A stretch of DNA of 40,216 bases from Myxococcales bacterium (GTDB lineage Bacteria; Myxococcota_A; Polyangia; Haliangiales; Haliangiaceae). The stretch spans positions 1 to 40,216 of the forward strand of contig WYBA01000206.1 in assembly GCA_011526095.1 (NCBI GenBank), given 5' to 3'. The notes under the pieces are model-generated. The model ran no database searches. It saw only the letters and a list, made by a program, of their open reading frames with translations, and was not told the origin of the DNA. The position numbers were made by a program, and so were the translations under genes. Positions 15,396 to 26,617 of this stretch are shown here, one piece after another. The number at the start of each line of letters is the position of its first letter. The first letter of the stretch is position 1.

Positions 15396-16736
15396 ATGGC
15401 CGCCCTGCCCCCGCTGCACCTCGACGCCCAGCAGATGCTGACCGACCTGCTGCGCATGGACACGACCAACCCGCCGGGCAACGAGCGCGCGTGCGTCGAC
15501 TACCTCGACCGCAAGCTGCGCGAGGTCGACCTCCAGCCGACGATCCTCGAGTCCGGCCCCGGGCGCGCCAACCTCGTCGCCCGGCTGCGCGGCACCGGCG
15601 CCGCGGGCGGGCCGCTCCTGATCGCGGCCCACCTCGACGTGGTCGAGGCCGACCCGGCGCGGTGGAAGCACCCGCCGTTCTCGGGCGCCGAGGCCGACGG
15701 CTGCCTGTGGGGCCGCGGCGCGGTCGACATGAAGAACCTCGCGGCGATGGGCGCGGCGATCCTGCGCAAGCTGGCGCGGGACGGCGTCCGCCCCGGCCGC
15801 GACATCATCTTCGCCGCGGTCGCGGACGAGGAGGCGGGCTGCGACTTCGGCTCGCGGTTCCTGGTCGAGCAGCACCCCGAGCTGGTGCGCGCCGACTACG
15901 CGATCGGCGAGGTCGGCGGGTTCTCGATGCACCTGGCCGGCACCACCTTCTATCCGGTGCAGGTGGCGGAGAAGGGCCTGTGCTGGGTGCGCGCCCGGTT
16001 CACGGGCGAGCCCGGCCACGGCTCGATGCCGCGCCGCGACTCCGCCGTGATCCAGCTCGCCGAGGGCATCACCGCGCTCGGCACGGCGAAGTTCCCGGTC
16101 CACTCGACCCGGTACGTCCGCGAGTTCATCGCCGCGATCGCCGCCCGCCAGCCGGCGGCCGCGCGGCCGCTACTGCGCCTGCTCGGCACGCCGGAGCTGA
16201 TGGCGAAGGTGGTGCGCCTGATCCCCGACGTCGGCGTCGCGCGCAGCTTCGGCGCGCTGCTGACCAACACCGCGTCCCCGACGGTCGTGCGCGCCGGCAG
16301 CAAGACCAACGTCATCCCCGGCGTCGCCGAGCTCGAGATCGACGGCCGCACGATCCCCGGCCAGAGCGAGGCCGACTTCCTCGGCGAGCTGCGCGCCGTG
16401 CTCGGCCCCGACGTCGAGCTCGAGGTGATCAAGAGCGCCCCGCCGACCGTGACCGAGCCGATCGAGTCGCCGCTGTTCGACGTGATCAAGCAGCAGGTGC
16501 TGGCGCGCGAGCCCGACGCGGTCGTCGTCCCCTACATGATCCCCGGGTTCACCGACGCCAAGTACTTCAGCAAGCTCGGCTGCAAGTGGTACGGGTTCTC
16601 GCCGGTCAAGATCGAGAAGGACTCGGGGATCAAGTTCGCCGACATGTTCCACGGCAACGACGAGCGCATCCCGATCGCCGGGCTGCACTGGGGCACCGAG
16701 GTGCTCGACGCCGTCGTCCGGCAGTTCTGCGCGTAG
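15396..16736 (+). CDS. M20-family metallopeptidase (ArgE/DapE/ACY1-like)
   Basis: The protein has 446 residues, normal for the family. Zinc-ligand motifs are in order: AAHLDVV (His79, with Asp81), GRGAVDMKN (bridging Asp111), ADEEAG (catalytic Glu145 and ligand Glu146) and a late His in GLHWGTE. These enzymes hydrolyse the amide bond of N-acyl amino acids or short peptides with one or two zinc ions. No signal peptide is seen, so it is cytoplasmic. The sequence resembles the M20 branch often annotated as a peptidase rather than biosynthetic ArgE or DapE. Substrate cannot be told. It is a single gene, divergent from the propeller gene and convergent with the kinase pair. Confidence 0.93.
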   Translation: MAALPPLHLDAQQMLTDLLRMDTTNPPGNERACVDYLDRKLREVDLQPTILESGPGRANLVARLRGTGAAGGPLLIAAHLDVVEADPARWKHPPFSGAEADGCLWGRGAVDMKNLAAMGAAILRKLARDGVRPGRDIIFAAVADEEAGCDFGSRFLVEQHPELVRADYAIGEVGGFSMHLAGTTFYPVQVAEKGLCWVRARFTGEPGHGSMPRRDSAVIQLAEGITALGTAKFPVHSTRYVREFIAAIAARQPAAARPLLRLLGTPELMAKVVRLIPDVGVARSFGALLTNTASPTVVRAGSKTNVIPGVAELEIDGRTIPGQSEADFLGELRAVLGPDVELEVIKSAPPTVTEPIESPLFDVIKQQVLAREPDAVVVPYMIPGFTDAKYFSKLGCKWYGFSPVKIEKDSGIKFADMFHGNDERIPIAGLHWGTEVLDAVVRQFCA

Positions 16737-16776
16737 GCGCCGCGCCCGGCGCGCCTGGCGCGCCTCGGAGATCGCC

Positions 16777-18414
16777 TCAGCGCCGGCGCAGGGCGCCGAA
16801 CATCCGCCGCATCACCCCGGGCTTGCGGTCGCGGTGCTGCCCGCCCTGGTAGGCGAGGCGGGCCCGCGGGTCGACGCCGTAGTGGACGTAGAGGCTCATC
16901 AGGTCGGCCACCATCGCCGAGATACCCTCCGTCTGCAGGTCCCAGGCGTGGCAGTAGCTGTCCGGCTTGGTGCGGATCATCGCGCGCGCGATGATCGTCA
17001 TCACCATCGGGTCGATCAGCTCGCCGTTGCCGTCGAGGTAGTGCTTGTACGAGAAGAACCGGTCGCCGGGCGCGATCGTCGCGGTGCCGACCTCGCCCTC
17101 GGGGCGCGGCGCGCGCAGGTTCCGGATCATCCCGTACTCGTAGTCGAGGTACGCGCCGATCGTGTTGGTCTCGTCCTTGCGGTCGTACTCGATGAACTTG
17201 CGGAACGCGTCGAACAGCGTCTTGGGGTTCGCGTACGCGCCGGTGATCAGGTAGTAGAACATCGCGCCGAGCGAGTAGATGTCGGCCGGCCGGCCGACGG
17301 CCTTGACCACCTTGGCGCGGACGTTGATCTCGCCCGGCTCGGCGTAGGGGCGATCGAGCAGGATCTTCTTGCGCGCGCGGTCGGCGCCGACGATGCCGTA
17401 GCGCTCGTCGCGGTTGAACAGCGCGAACGTGTCGTTGCGGCTGATGTCGGTGTAGAAGTCCTCGAAGTACTCGACCTCCATCGCGCCGTGCTCGACGTTG
17501 ACCAGCAGCTCGAGCACCGAGGTCTCCTGCTCGGGGCTCTGGAAGAAGATCGTCCCCGGCACCGACTGCAGCCGCGTCAGCGTCAGCTCCTGGTCGTCCG
17601 CCGCCTTGCCGACGTTGAAGTCGGCGAGCTTGACCGCGAGCTGGCTGCCGCGCAGCCGCGGGTTGGGCAGGCGCAGCAGCACGTTCGCCGGCTTGACGTC
17701 GCGGTGGCAGACGTCGCGCTCGAGGTGGGCGAACTCCAGCGCCGTCGCGATCGGCACGACGTAGTCGAGGACGCGGAACAGCCGCTCCGGCATCGGCACC
17801 GCGAGCAGGTCGTCGCGCTGGCCGCGCACGCGCGAGCCTTTGAGCCGCTCCTCGAGCGAGACGTCGAGCAGCTCGAGCACCATGAAGTCGTTCTCGATCC
17901 GGTCGCGCAGGCAGTCCGGGACGAACCCGAGCTGGTCGCCCTCGCCCGACGCCAGCAGCTCGACGATTCCGGGGTGGCCCTGGACCCGCTCGAGGATCGC
18001 CTTCTCGAGCTGGAACCGGAACTGGCTCTCGAGCGACACGCCCTTCTGCAGCAGCTTGATCGCGACCGGCCGCTCGAACGACGTCTTCGACTCGACCCAG
18101 CGCTCGACGCCGAGGTAGGCCTTGGCGAACCTTCCGGAGCCGAGCTCGACCGGCTGGCCGCTGGCGTCGAGGGTGAACGCGTAGGTGCGGGCACGGCCGA
18201 CGACCTCGAGCCGCGGCGGCGGCGCGGGCACGAGGTGCGGCGCCGGCGGGTAGGCGGGCGTGCCGCCGGGCGGCGGCTGCGAGCCGCGCGCGACCCGCGC
18301 GGTCGGCGCGAACGGCACCGGCGGCGGGATCGCGTGGCGCCGCGGGGCCTCGTCGACGATGTCGGCGAGGTCGACGGGCGTGTCGTTCGGGGGCTGGCCA
18401 GTGGGGTCGTTCAT
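16777..18414 (-). CDS. Ser/Thr protein kinase with DFN in place of DFG and a long insert
   Basis: The protein has 545 residues. A Pro-rich N-terminal 75 residues precedes the kinase domain. The domain has a Gly loop (LGSGRFAKAY), catalytic Lys120 (VAIKLL), HRDVKPAN (237-244) and SPEQ (293-296). The metal-binding motif reads DFN (265-267) rather than DFG, and Asp is kept. Between SPEQ and DIYSLG (378-383) there are about 80 residues instead of the usual 15-20. This insert is charged and includes RARKKILLDRPY. No membrane segment is seen. The ATG overlaps the stop of the upstream kinase gene (ATGA), so the two kinases are made together and may form a cascade or heteropair. Substrates are unknown. 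Confidence 0.9.
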   Translation of the reverse strand: MNDPTGQPPNDTPVDLADIVDEAPRRHAIPPPVPFAPTARVARGSQPPPGGTPAYPPAPHLVPAPPPRLEVVGRARTYAFTLDASGQPVELGSGRFAKAYLGVERWVESKTSFERPVAIKLLQKGVSLESQFRFQLEKAILERVQGHPGIVELLASGEGDQLGFVPDCLRDRIENDFMVLELLDVSLEERLKGSRVRGQRDDLLAVPMPERLFRVLDYVVPIATALEFAHLERDVCHRDVKPANVLLRLPNPRLRGSQLAVKLADFNVGKAADDQELTLTRLQSVPGTIFFQSPEQETSVLELLVNVEHGAMEVEYFEDFYTDISRNDTFALFNRDERYGIVGADRARKKILLDRPYAEPGEINVRAKVVKAVGRPADIYSLGAMFYYLITGAYANPKTLFDAFRKFIEYDRKDETNTIGAYLDYEYGMIRNLRAPRPEGEVGTATIAPGDRFFSYKHYLDGNGELIDPMVMTIIARAMIRTKPDSYCHAWDLQTEGISAMVADLMSLYVHYGVDPRARLAYQGGQHRDRKPGVMRRMFGALRRR

Positions 18415-19889
18415 GGGGAGCTCCGGGCGGTGACCACGATGCAGTCCTCGCCGCCGCCGAAGTCGAGCGCGACGGTCGGCGCGGCGGGGACCGCGAGCAG
18501 GGCGCCGTCGAGCTCGACCGCGCCGTCGCGCGCGAACCGGACGCGCGCGCGGCCGAGCGAGCGCAGCTCGGGCGTGAGCAGCGTGACGTCGCAGTCGCCG
18601 CCGACCTGGACGGCGGAGGTCGGGCGCGAGCCGGCGACGCCGACGAAGCAGTTGAGCCCGCGCAGCGTCAGCAGGTGGCGCCCGCCGTAGCCGGCGGCGA
18701 CGAGCCCGACGTGGACGCGCGCGCCGTGGCCGCCGCACGTCAGCGCCGCGCCGCGCGGATCGACCGCGAGCGCGTGGACCCGCCGGTCGGGGACGGGCGC
18801 GGCGGGCGCGGGCTCCGCCGCGGCCTCGGGCGGTGCGGGCGCGGCCTCGGGCGTGGCGGGCGCGGCGTCGAGCGTGGCGGCGTCGAGCGTGGCGACGGGC
18901 GCAGCCTCGGTGTCCGTCGCGAGCACCGGCTCGGCGCGCGTCACCGGGCCGGTGTCGACGTCGGCGTCGAGCCCGGCCACGATCTCCGCCGCGAGCTCGG
19001 CGATCGCGGTCGGGCGCGCCGCGGCCGAGAACGCGCACGCGCGCTGGAGCAGCGCCGTGATCGCCGCGCCCTGCGGGATCGTCGCGAGCGCCTCGGCGAT
19101 CCGCGGCCCGGTGTCGCGGCGCTGGGCGAGCGCGTCGTCGAGCCCCTGGGCGCGGAACACCATCCGGCCGGTGAGCAGGTGGACGACGACCAGCGCGAAC
19201 GAGTAGATGTCGGCGGTGACGTCGACCGGCTCGCCGAGCAGCTGCTCCGGCGCCGACCAGTTGGCCGAGTACATCGCCACGGGCCCCCCGGCGACGACGC
19301 CGGTGTCCTCGGCGATCGCCGGCAGCGGCATCGCGCGCGCCTCGGGATCGAGCGCCTTGGCGATGCCGAAGTCGACGAGCTTGACCGCGCGCGCGCGGCC
19401 GCGCCCGTGGAACATCACGTTGGGCGACTTGACGTCGCGGTGGACGAGCCCGCGCGCGTGCGCCTCGGCGAGCGCGCCGCCGAGGCCGAGGATCACGCGG
19501 CACGCGTCGTCGCCGCGCAGCGGCCCGCCGGTGCGCACCGCCTCGGCGAGCGTGCCGCCGTCGAGGTACTCCAGCACCTGGAACGGGACCTCGCCGCCGG
19601 CCCCGCGCAGGTGCCCGAAGTCGTAGATCCGCACCGTGTTCGGGTGCCCGAGCGTCGACAGCGCGTAGGCCTCCTGGACGAAGTGCTCGTACGCGGCGAG
19701 CGCGATCCCCGCGGGCGCCTCGGGCGAGACGAACACCTTGACGCAGACGGGGCGCCACAGCCGTTCGTCCGTGCCGAGGTACATCTGGTTCGAGCCGCCC
19801 GCGATCGGCTCGACGATCCGGTAGCGGTCGAGCACCACCGCGTCACGACCGAGCACCACCCGCGCACTAGTGAGGATTGCGCTCCCCAT
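18411..19889 (-). CDS. Ser/Thr protein kinase with unknown C-terminal beta-rich domain
   Basis: The protein has 492 residues. Kinase domain from about residue 23: Gly-rich loop IAGGSNQMYLG, Lys51 (CVKVF), HRDVKSPN (150-157), DFG (173-175) and SAPEQ. All catalytic residues are present. A linker rich in Ala/Pro/Glu (about 340-390) leads to a Gly/Ala beta-rich C-terminal region of about 110 residues that I cannot name; it could be a sensory or FHA-like module. No membrane helix is seen. ATG 19889 has no clear ribosome site. Downstream it is coupled to the DFN kinase by an ATGA overlap. Confidence 0.9.
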   Translation of the reverse strand: MGSAILTSARVVLGRDAVVLDRYRIVEPIAGGSNQMYLGTDERLWRPVCVKVFVSPEAPAGIALAAYEHFVQEAYALSTLGHPNTVRIYDFGHLRGAGGEVPFQVLEYLDGGTLAEAVRTGGPLRGDDACRVILGLGGALAEAHARGLVHRDVKSPNVMFHGRGRARAVKLVDFGIAKALDPEARAMPLPAIAEDTGVVAGGPVAMYSANWSAPEQLLGEPVDVTADIYSFALVVVHLLTGRMVFRAQGLDDALAQRRDTGPRIAEALATIPQGAAITALLQRACAFSAAARPTAIAELAAEIVAGLDADVDTGPVTRAEPVLATDTEAAPVATLDAATLDAAPATPEAAPAPPEAAAEPAPAAPVPDRRVHALAVDPRGAALTCGGHGARVHVGLVAAGYGGRHLLTLRGLNCFVGVAGSRPTSAVQVGGDCDVTLLTPELRSLGRARVRFARDGAVELDGALLAVPAAPTVALDFGGGEDCIVVTARSSP

Positions 19890-19983
19890 GCAGCGTCTAC
19901 CGTTGGCGCCCCGCGGGTGACGTGTCAATGACGGCGCCTGGTACCTCGTCTGTCCGCGCGCGTTTCGATCGCCGAAGGTTGTG

Positions 19984-20003
19984 CTGCCTGCTCGACCAGG
20001 CAG
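19984..20003. promoter_or_regulatory. Palindrome in divergent intergenic region
   Basis: CTGCCTG and CAGGCAG form a perfect seven-base inverted repeat around a six-base centre. It lies midway between the divergent kinase and calcium-loop lipoprotein genes, a natural place for an operator. Confidence 0.35.
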
Positions 20004-20064
20004 TGCCGTGTGGCGCAGGCACCGCAACGCGCGCGATCTGCGTGACACGACGTGCACGCGGCGC

Positions 20065-20080
20065 TGGTACGGGCGGTGCT
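20065..20080 (+). promoter_or_regulatory. Weak sigma54-like promoter candidate
   Basis: TGGTACGGGCGGTGCT has GG-N10-GC spacing with TGG-ACG and TGCT matches. The predicted start, near 20091, is two bases before ATG 20093. An overlapping TACGCG seven bases before the ATG is an alternative -10, so this call is weak. Confidence 0.25.
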
Positions 20081-20092
20081 ACGCGCGACCGC

Positions 20093-21610
20093 ATGCCCTG
20101 CCCGTCACGCGCGCTCGTCGTCCTCGCCGCGCTCGTCGCGCTCGCGTCATCCGGGCCCGGCTGCGCCGAGGTCGGGACGATCGAGCTCGCGCCATCGATC
20201 GAGGCCCCGCCGGCCGACGGCATGACCGTGGTCGAGCTCACCGCGGTGGTCGCGGCGGCCGAGCTCCCGGTCCCCGACGGCACCCGCGTGTCGTTCCGCG
20301 CCGACGACGCGGTGCTGTTCGGCAGCCGCGACGACGCGCGCCCCGCGTTCACCGGCGCCCGCCCGGCTGGCTGGATCGAGCTGGACGCCGCGACCCGCGC
20401 CAGCGCGGCGCGGGTGTTCGTGCTCGCCCCGACCGAAGCGCGCGACGTCGTCGTCGACGTGCGGTTCTCGCCGGAGCCCGGCGTCGAGCTGTCCGAGGCG
20501 ATCACGCTGGCGTTCGGCCCGCCGCCGCCGGTCGCGGCCGGCGCCGGCGACGTCGCGTCCGCCGGCGGCGTCGACGTCCACTTCGCGTTCGCGTGCGGCG
20601 CCGACAACGTCGGCGCCCTGGTGTCCGGCCGGCCGGACATCGTGGTGCCGTGCCGCCTCGTGCTCGAGGACGGCGCGGGCGCGCCGCTGCCGCACACGCC
20701 CGTGCGGCTGTTCGCGGAGGCGGGAGAGCTGCTCGACCTGCCGGCGACGCCGGACGCGCCGCGGGCGGTGTTCCACGTCGCGCCGTTCCCGCTGACGCGC
20801 TACCCGGTCGACGTCGCGCCGCTGCCGCTCGAGGCGGCGTACGCGCAGGCCGGCGCCGGGCTGATCCCCGGCGCGCTCGAGCAGAACCCGCGCGACGGGC
20901 TGGTCACGCTGCTCGCGGTCGCGCGCGGCGCCGAGGCGTTCCGCGACCTCGACGGCGACGGCGCGTGGGACGAGGGCGAGCCGTTCGTCGACGAGGGCGA
21001 GCCGTTCCTCGACGTCGACGACGACGGCGTCCACGATCCGGCGATCGACGGCCCGATGTGCTGCGACGACAACGGCAACGGCGTGGTCGACGGCCCCAAC
21101 GGCCGGTGGGACGGCGATGTCTCGCTCGGCCGCGTCGCCCACGTGCTGTGGACCGGGCCGGTCGCCGAGGGCGCCGGCCGCAGCGTCGTCACCGGCCCGG
21201 AGGTGATCGCGCCGGGCGGCACCGCGCGGCTCACGCTCACCGCCGTCGACGCCAACTTCAACCCGGTCGCGATGCTCGGCGACGACGACGGCCTCGAGCT
21301 CGACACCACCGGCCCGGTCGAGCTCGCGGCGCCGGACATCGAGCTCGCCGATCGCCTCGGCATGATCGTCGTCGACGCCTACCCGCAGGCGCGGTTCGGC
21401 GACGGCGCGCCGGCCGTCACCGCGCTCGTGGTCGACGGCGTCCGCGCGTTCTCGCTCGACGTCACCGACGCGCGCGGCGGCGCGTGCGCGCCCGCGACCT
21501 GGACGCTCGCGGCCGAGGTGCGTCATTCGGCGGGCGCGGAGCTCGGTGGCACGGCGTTCGCGCAGCGGGTCGCGCGGCTCGTGACGGATGGCACGCTGAG
21601 CTGCCCGTGA
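20093..21610 (+). CDS. Exported Ig-like protein with calcium-loop (EF-hand/thrombospondin-3-like) segment
   Basis: The protein has 505 residues. A signal peptide (ALVVLAALVALASSGPGC) ends in a Cys, so it is perhaps a lipoprotein. The first 130 residues (VVELTAVVAAAELPVPDGTRVSF) resemble Big-1/invasin-type Ig-like domains. About residues 282-325 hold an acidic stretch with DLDGDGAWDEGE and DVDDDGVHD, which fits calcium-binding DxDxDG loops. Another Ig-like stretch follows (GGTARLTLTAVDANFNPVAM). This suggests a calcium-stabilised surface or adhesion protein. Family assignment is by fold resemblance only. Confidence 0.82.
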   Translation: MPCPSRALVVLAALVALASSGPGCAEVGTIELAPSIEAPPADGMTVVELTAVVAAAELPVPDGTRVSFRADDAVLFGSRDDARPAFTGARPAGWIELDAATRASAARVFVLAPTEARDVVVDVRFSPEPGVELSEAITLAFGPPPPVAAGAGDVASAGGVDVHFAFACGADNVGALVSGRPDIVVPCRLVLEDGAGAPLPHTPVRLFAEAGELLDLPATPDAPRAVFHVAPFPLTRYPVDVAPLPLEAAYAQAGAGLIPGALEQNPRDGLVTLLAVARGAEAFRDLDGDGAWDEGEPFVDEGEPFLDVDDDGVHDPAIDGPMCCDDNGNGVVDGPNGRWDGDVSLGRVAHVLWTGPVAEGAGRSVVTGPEVIAPGGTARLTLTAVDANFNPVAMLGDDDGLELDTTGPVELAAPDIELADRLGMIVVDAYPQARFGDGAPAVTALVVDGVRAFSLDVTDARGGACAPATWTLAAEVRHSAGAELGGTAFAQRVARLVTDGTLSCP

Positions 21611-21660
21611 GACGCGCGCGCGGTCAACCTTGGTCGATGGGCGCTCGTCGGGGCGCGGTG

Positions 21661-21666
21661 TAGCTT
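21661..21666 (+). promoter_or_regulatory. Candidate -10 element for leaderless FHA-activator mRNA
   Basis: TAGCTT lies seven bases before ATG 21674 and no ribosome site is present. The arrangement matches those before 15396 and 5204. Confidence 0.35.
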
Positions 21667-21673
21667 GGCGGAC

Positions 21674-23020
<1,347 letters not shown>

Positions 23021-23039
23021 CGCGCGATCGGAGCGAGCC

Positions 23040-24419
<1,380 letters not shown>

Positions 24420-24422
<3 letters not shown>

Positions 24423-24539
24423 GAGGGTCGATCAGAATCGAATCGCGCCCCTCCGCCCGTCCTGGGAGGGTCGACCAGAATCGTGCCCCCTCCGCTCGTC
24501 CTGAGAGGGTCGATCAGATCGTTCCCTCGCCGCTCGTCC
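24420..24539 (+). repeat. Three imperfect tandem repeats of 38-43 bp
   Basis: The units run 24420-24462, 24463-24501 and 24502-24539. Each begins with a TG(A/G)GAGGGTCGA(T/C)CAGA sequence and ends near CCGCTCGTCC. The first unit contains the kinase stop codon. The unit ends resemble the edge of the REP-like element that follows. Confidence 0.85.
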
Positions 24540-24591
24540 TGAGCTTCTCACCGACGCCGTCGGAGATCGCCGTCAGACGAACAGCCAGGTT

Positions 24592-24734
24592 CCGCTCACC
24601 CTGAGCAGGGCCGAGCACCAGCGAGGCCCGTGTCGAAGGGTGCTGACAGTCCTTCATGCGACGGCGCGAGCCACGACTGTCACCATCCTTCGACTCCGGG
24701 CTCGCTGTCGCTCGCCCGGGCTCAGGATGAGCGG
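24592..24734. repeat. REP-like long imperfect inverted repeat, copy 2
   Basis: Two 60-base arms (24592-24651 and 24675-24734) form an imperfect inverted repeat around a 23-base loop, with the same core blocks as at 13294-13434. It sits between convergent transcription units, where it may end transcription. Confidence 0.9.
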
Positions 24735-24762
24735 AACTGCGCGATCCTGTGGACTTGGACGA

Positions 24763-24823
24763 GCTGTTCGTCAGGAGCAGCGCCGAGTGCCAGCGAGGCG
24801 CGTGTCGCAGGACGCTGACAGTC
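24763..24823 (+). repeat. Degenerate single arm of the REP-like element
   Basis: This stretch matches the left arm of the REP-like element with several substitutions (GAGCAGCGCCGAGTGCCAGC and a CGCTGACAGTC end). It has no matching inverse arm next to it. Confidence 0.65.
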
Positions 24824-24853
24824 GGCAACGCGTGACTCGCGAGCCGGACCTGG

Positions 24854-26617
24854 TCAGTGCGGGGTCGGGGTCGGGGTCGGCGGGATCACCGTCGGCCGCG
24901 TGTTGCGCCACAGCGGGCCCCAGTAGACCTCGACGAACTCGCGCGCCCGCTGGGCGTCGTCGACGATGAACCCGAACTCGGCGAGCTGCATCCACGCCGT
25001 CTCCGCCATCCCGCCGGGGTAGAGGTTCTGGGAGCCGACGTAGAACGTCTGGTCGTCGACGATCACGACCTTGGCGTGGTTGCGGGTCGTCTCGCCGGCC
25101 TCGGTGTGGACGCCGCGCACGGTCAGCCCGTCGAGGGCGGCCCGCACCCGGTCCGCCGGGAGCGGGTCCTGCCACGGCTTCCACCACGGCGGCCGTGCCA
25201 TGTCGCGGACGTGGTCCTCGATCGCCTGACGCACCTGCTCGGTCGACCAGCCGTTGGAGTAGCCGCCGTGGTCGCCGTCCGCGCTGGTGCTGATCGCGAT
25301 GTCCACCGCCACGCCGCGGTACAGCGCGTCGCCGAGCGCGTCGAGCAGCCCGGGCGTGAGGTGCTGGTCGCGCGGGCGGATCTCCGCCGGGGTGAACCAG
25401 TCGAGCGCGCGGCGCGGCACCGGCAGGATCTCGGCGAGGTGATCGCGCGTGATCGCGATGTCCATCGACACCAGATCCTGCTGGCTGATCTTCACCGAGC
25501 GCTGCGCGCTGTCGATCATCGCGTAGATCGCGGCGTCCGAGGTGGCGTCGGCGGTGACCGAGACGCCGCCCTGGGTGCCGACGCCGATGATCGGCACGCC
25601 GGCCGGGGCGCCGGACCCGGGCGCCGCCGGCGCCGGCGCGCGCGCGCGCGGCGGGCGGCGCGCGTTGCCGACGGCGGCGCCGGACGCCTCCACGTGCGCC
25701 CACAGCCCGTCGAAGTGGTCCTCCGCGGTGCCGGCGGCCGGCCCGTCGATGCGCAGCGACACGTCGTGGACCGGGTGCTCGACGTTGTACTCCTTGGCCC
25801 ACCAGTTGTGCCCGCCGACGAGCGCGTGGTCGCCGTCGGTCGCGATGATCTTGGTGTGGCTGAACGCGCCCATGTCGCTGTAGACGCCGACGCTGACGCG
25901 CACCGGGCCGTCGGGGTCGAGCCCCTCCGTCAGCTGCCGGCGCAGCGGCTCCGCCTCCTCGCGCCCGATGATCACGCGAACGTCGATGCCCTCGCCGCCG
26001 GGCGGCTGGCGCGCCTCGAGGTCGCGCAGCGCGCGGTTGATCGTCTGGACGTAGGGACCGTCGGGCGGCGCGAGGGTCGCGAACACGATGCTGCGGTCGG
26101 CCGTCGTGAACGCGTCGTACATCTCGTCGAACAAGAAGTCGTTGGCGCCGGGCGCCTGGCGCGTCCACGTCGTCGGCGAGTCGATGATCCAGTCGCCCTG
26201 GAGCTGGTTGCCGGTCGTGACGCCCCACGTGACGCCCTGGCGGTCGGCGTGCTCGTCGCGCAGCCGGGCGACGATGCGCTCGCCGATCGGCGACAGCGCG
26301 CCGGCGCCGGCGCGCGGGGCCGCCCCGGGCTCGACCACGCCGCTCGCGCCGTCGCCGACGGCGCCCCCGCCGGGCGTGCGGGCCCCGGCCGCCGGCGCGC
26401 CGCCGCCGCCTGCGGCCGGCGTCGCGTGGTCCCATCCGGCGAGCTCGTCGACCGCCTGGGCCTCGCGCCCGAACTTGGCGAGCACGCTGTCGCCGAGCTG
26501 GATCGCGCCGGCGATCACGACGAACGCGCTGGCGACGAGGATCAGCAGCTGGATGGAGTCGGTCCCGCCGCGGACGTCGCGGGCGAGCGCGTGGCGGTGA
26601 TGGCCGGTGGTGGTCAT
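24854..26617 (-). CDS. Phospholipase D-family enzyme with Flp-pilin-like N-terminus
   Basis: The protein has 587 residues. The N-terminus RDVRGGTDSIQLLILVAS closely resembles the Flp pilin of the same operon (RGGTDFVELLIMV). It should be cut after Gly18 by the prepilin peptidase, although the +5 Glu is Gln here. A membrane helix follows (about 21-44), then a Gly/Ala/Pro linker (65-108). The enzyme part has two full HKD motifs, HTKIIATD (254-261) and HAKVVIVD (514-521), each followed by the GG/GSxN element (GGHN, GSQN). PLD enzymes use paired HKD motifs for phosphodiester hydrolysis of lipids or nucleic acids. The tail is a PTPTPTP stretch. ATG 26617 overlaps the stop of the upstream pilin-like gene. 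Substrate is unknown; display on or release through the Tad machine is inferred. Confidence 0.92.
   Translation of the reverse strand: MTTTGHHRHALARDVRGGTDSIQLLILVASAFVVIAGAIQLGDSVLAKFGREAQAVDELAGWDHATPAAGGGGAPAAGARTPGGGAVGDGASGVVEPGAAPRAGAGALSPIGERIVARLRDEHADRQGVTWGVTTGNQLQGDWIIDSPTTWTRQAPGANDFLFDEMYDAFTTADRSIVFATLAPPDGPYVQTINRALRDLEARQPPGGEGIDVRVIIGREEAEPLRRQLTEGLDPDGPVRVSVGVYSDMGAFSHTKIIATDGDHALVGGHNWWAKEYNVEHPVHDVSLRIDGPAAGTAEDHFDGLWAHVEASGAAVGNARRPPRARAPAPAAPGSGAPAGVPIIGVGTQGGVSVTADATSDAAIYAMIDSAQRSVKISQQDLVSMDIAITRDHLAEILPVPRRALDWFTPAEIRPRDQHLTPGLLDALGDALYRGVAVDIAISTSADGDHGGYSNGWSTEQVRQAIEDHVRDMARPPWWKPWQDPLPADRVRAALDGLTVRGVHTEAGETTRNHAKVVIVDDQTFYVGSQNLYPGGMAETAWMQLAEFGFIVDDAQRAREFVEVYWGPLWRNTRPTVIPPTPTPTPH

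Larger units (their letters stand above)
24423..24853. other. Repeat-filled non-coding zone between convergent genes
   Basis: These 431 bases lie between the end of the kinase gene and the end of the Tad operon. They hold the tandem repeats at 24420-24539, a REP-like inverted repeat at 24592-24734 and a decayed third arm at about 24763-24823. No gene is seen. Confidence 0.8.

Noticed and set aside
16741..16770. GGCGCGCCT direct repeats between M20 peptidase and kinase genes as a terminator
   Set aside because: The copies are direct, and any hairpin would be short and ambiguous in this composition.
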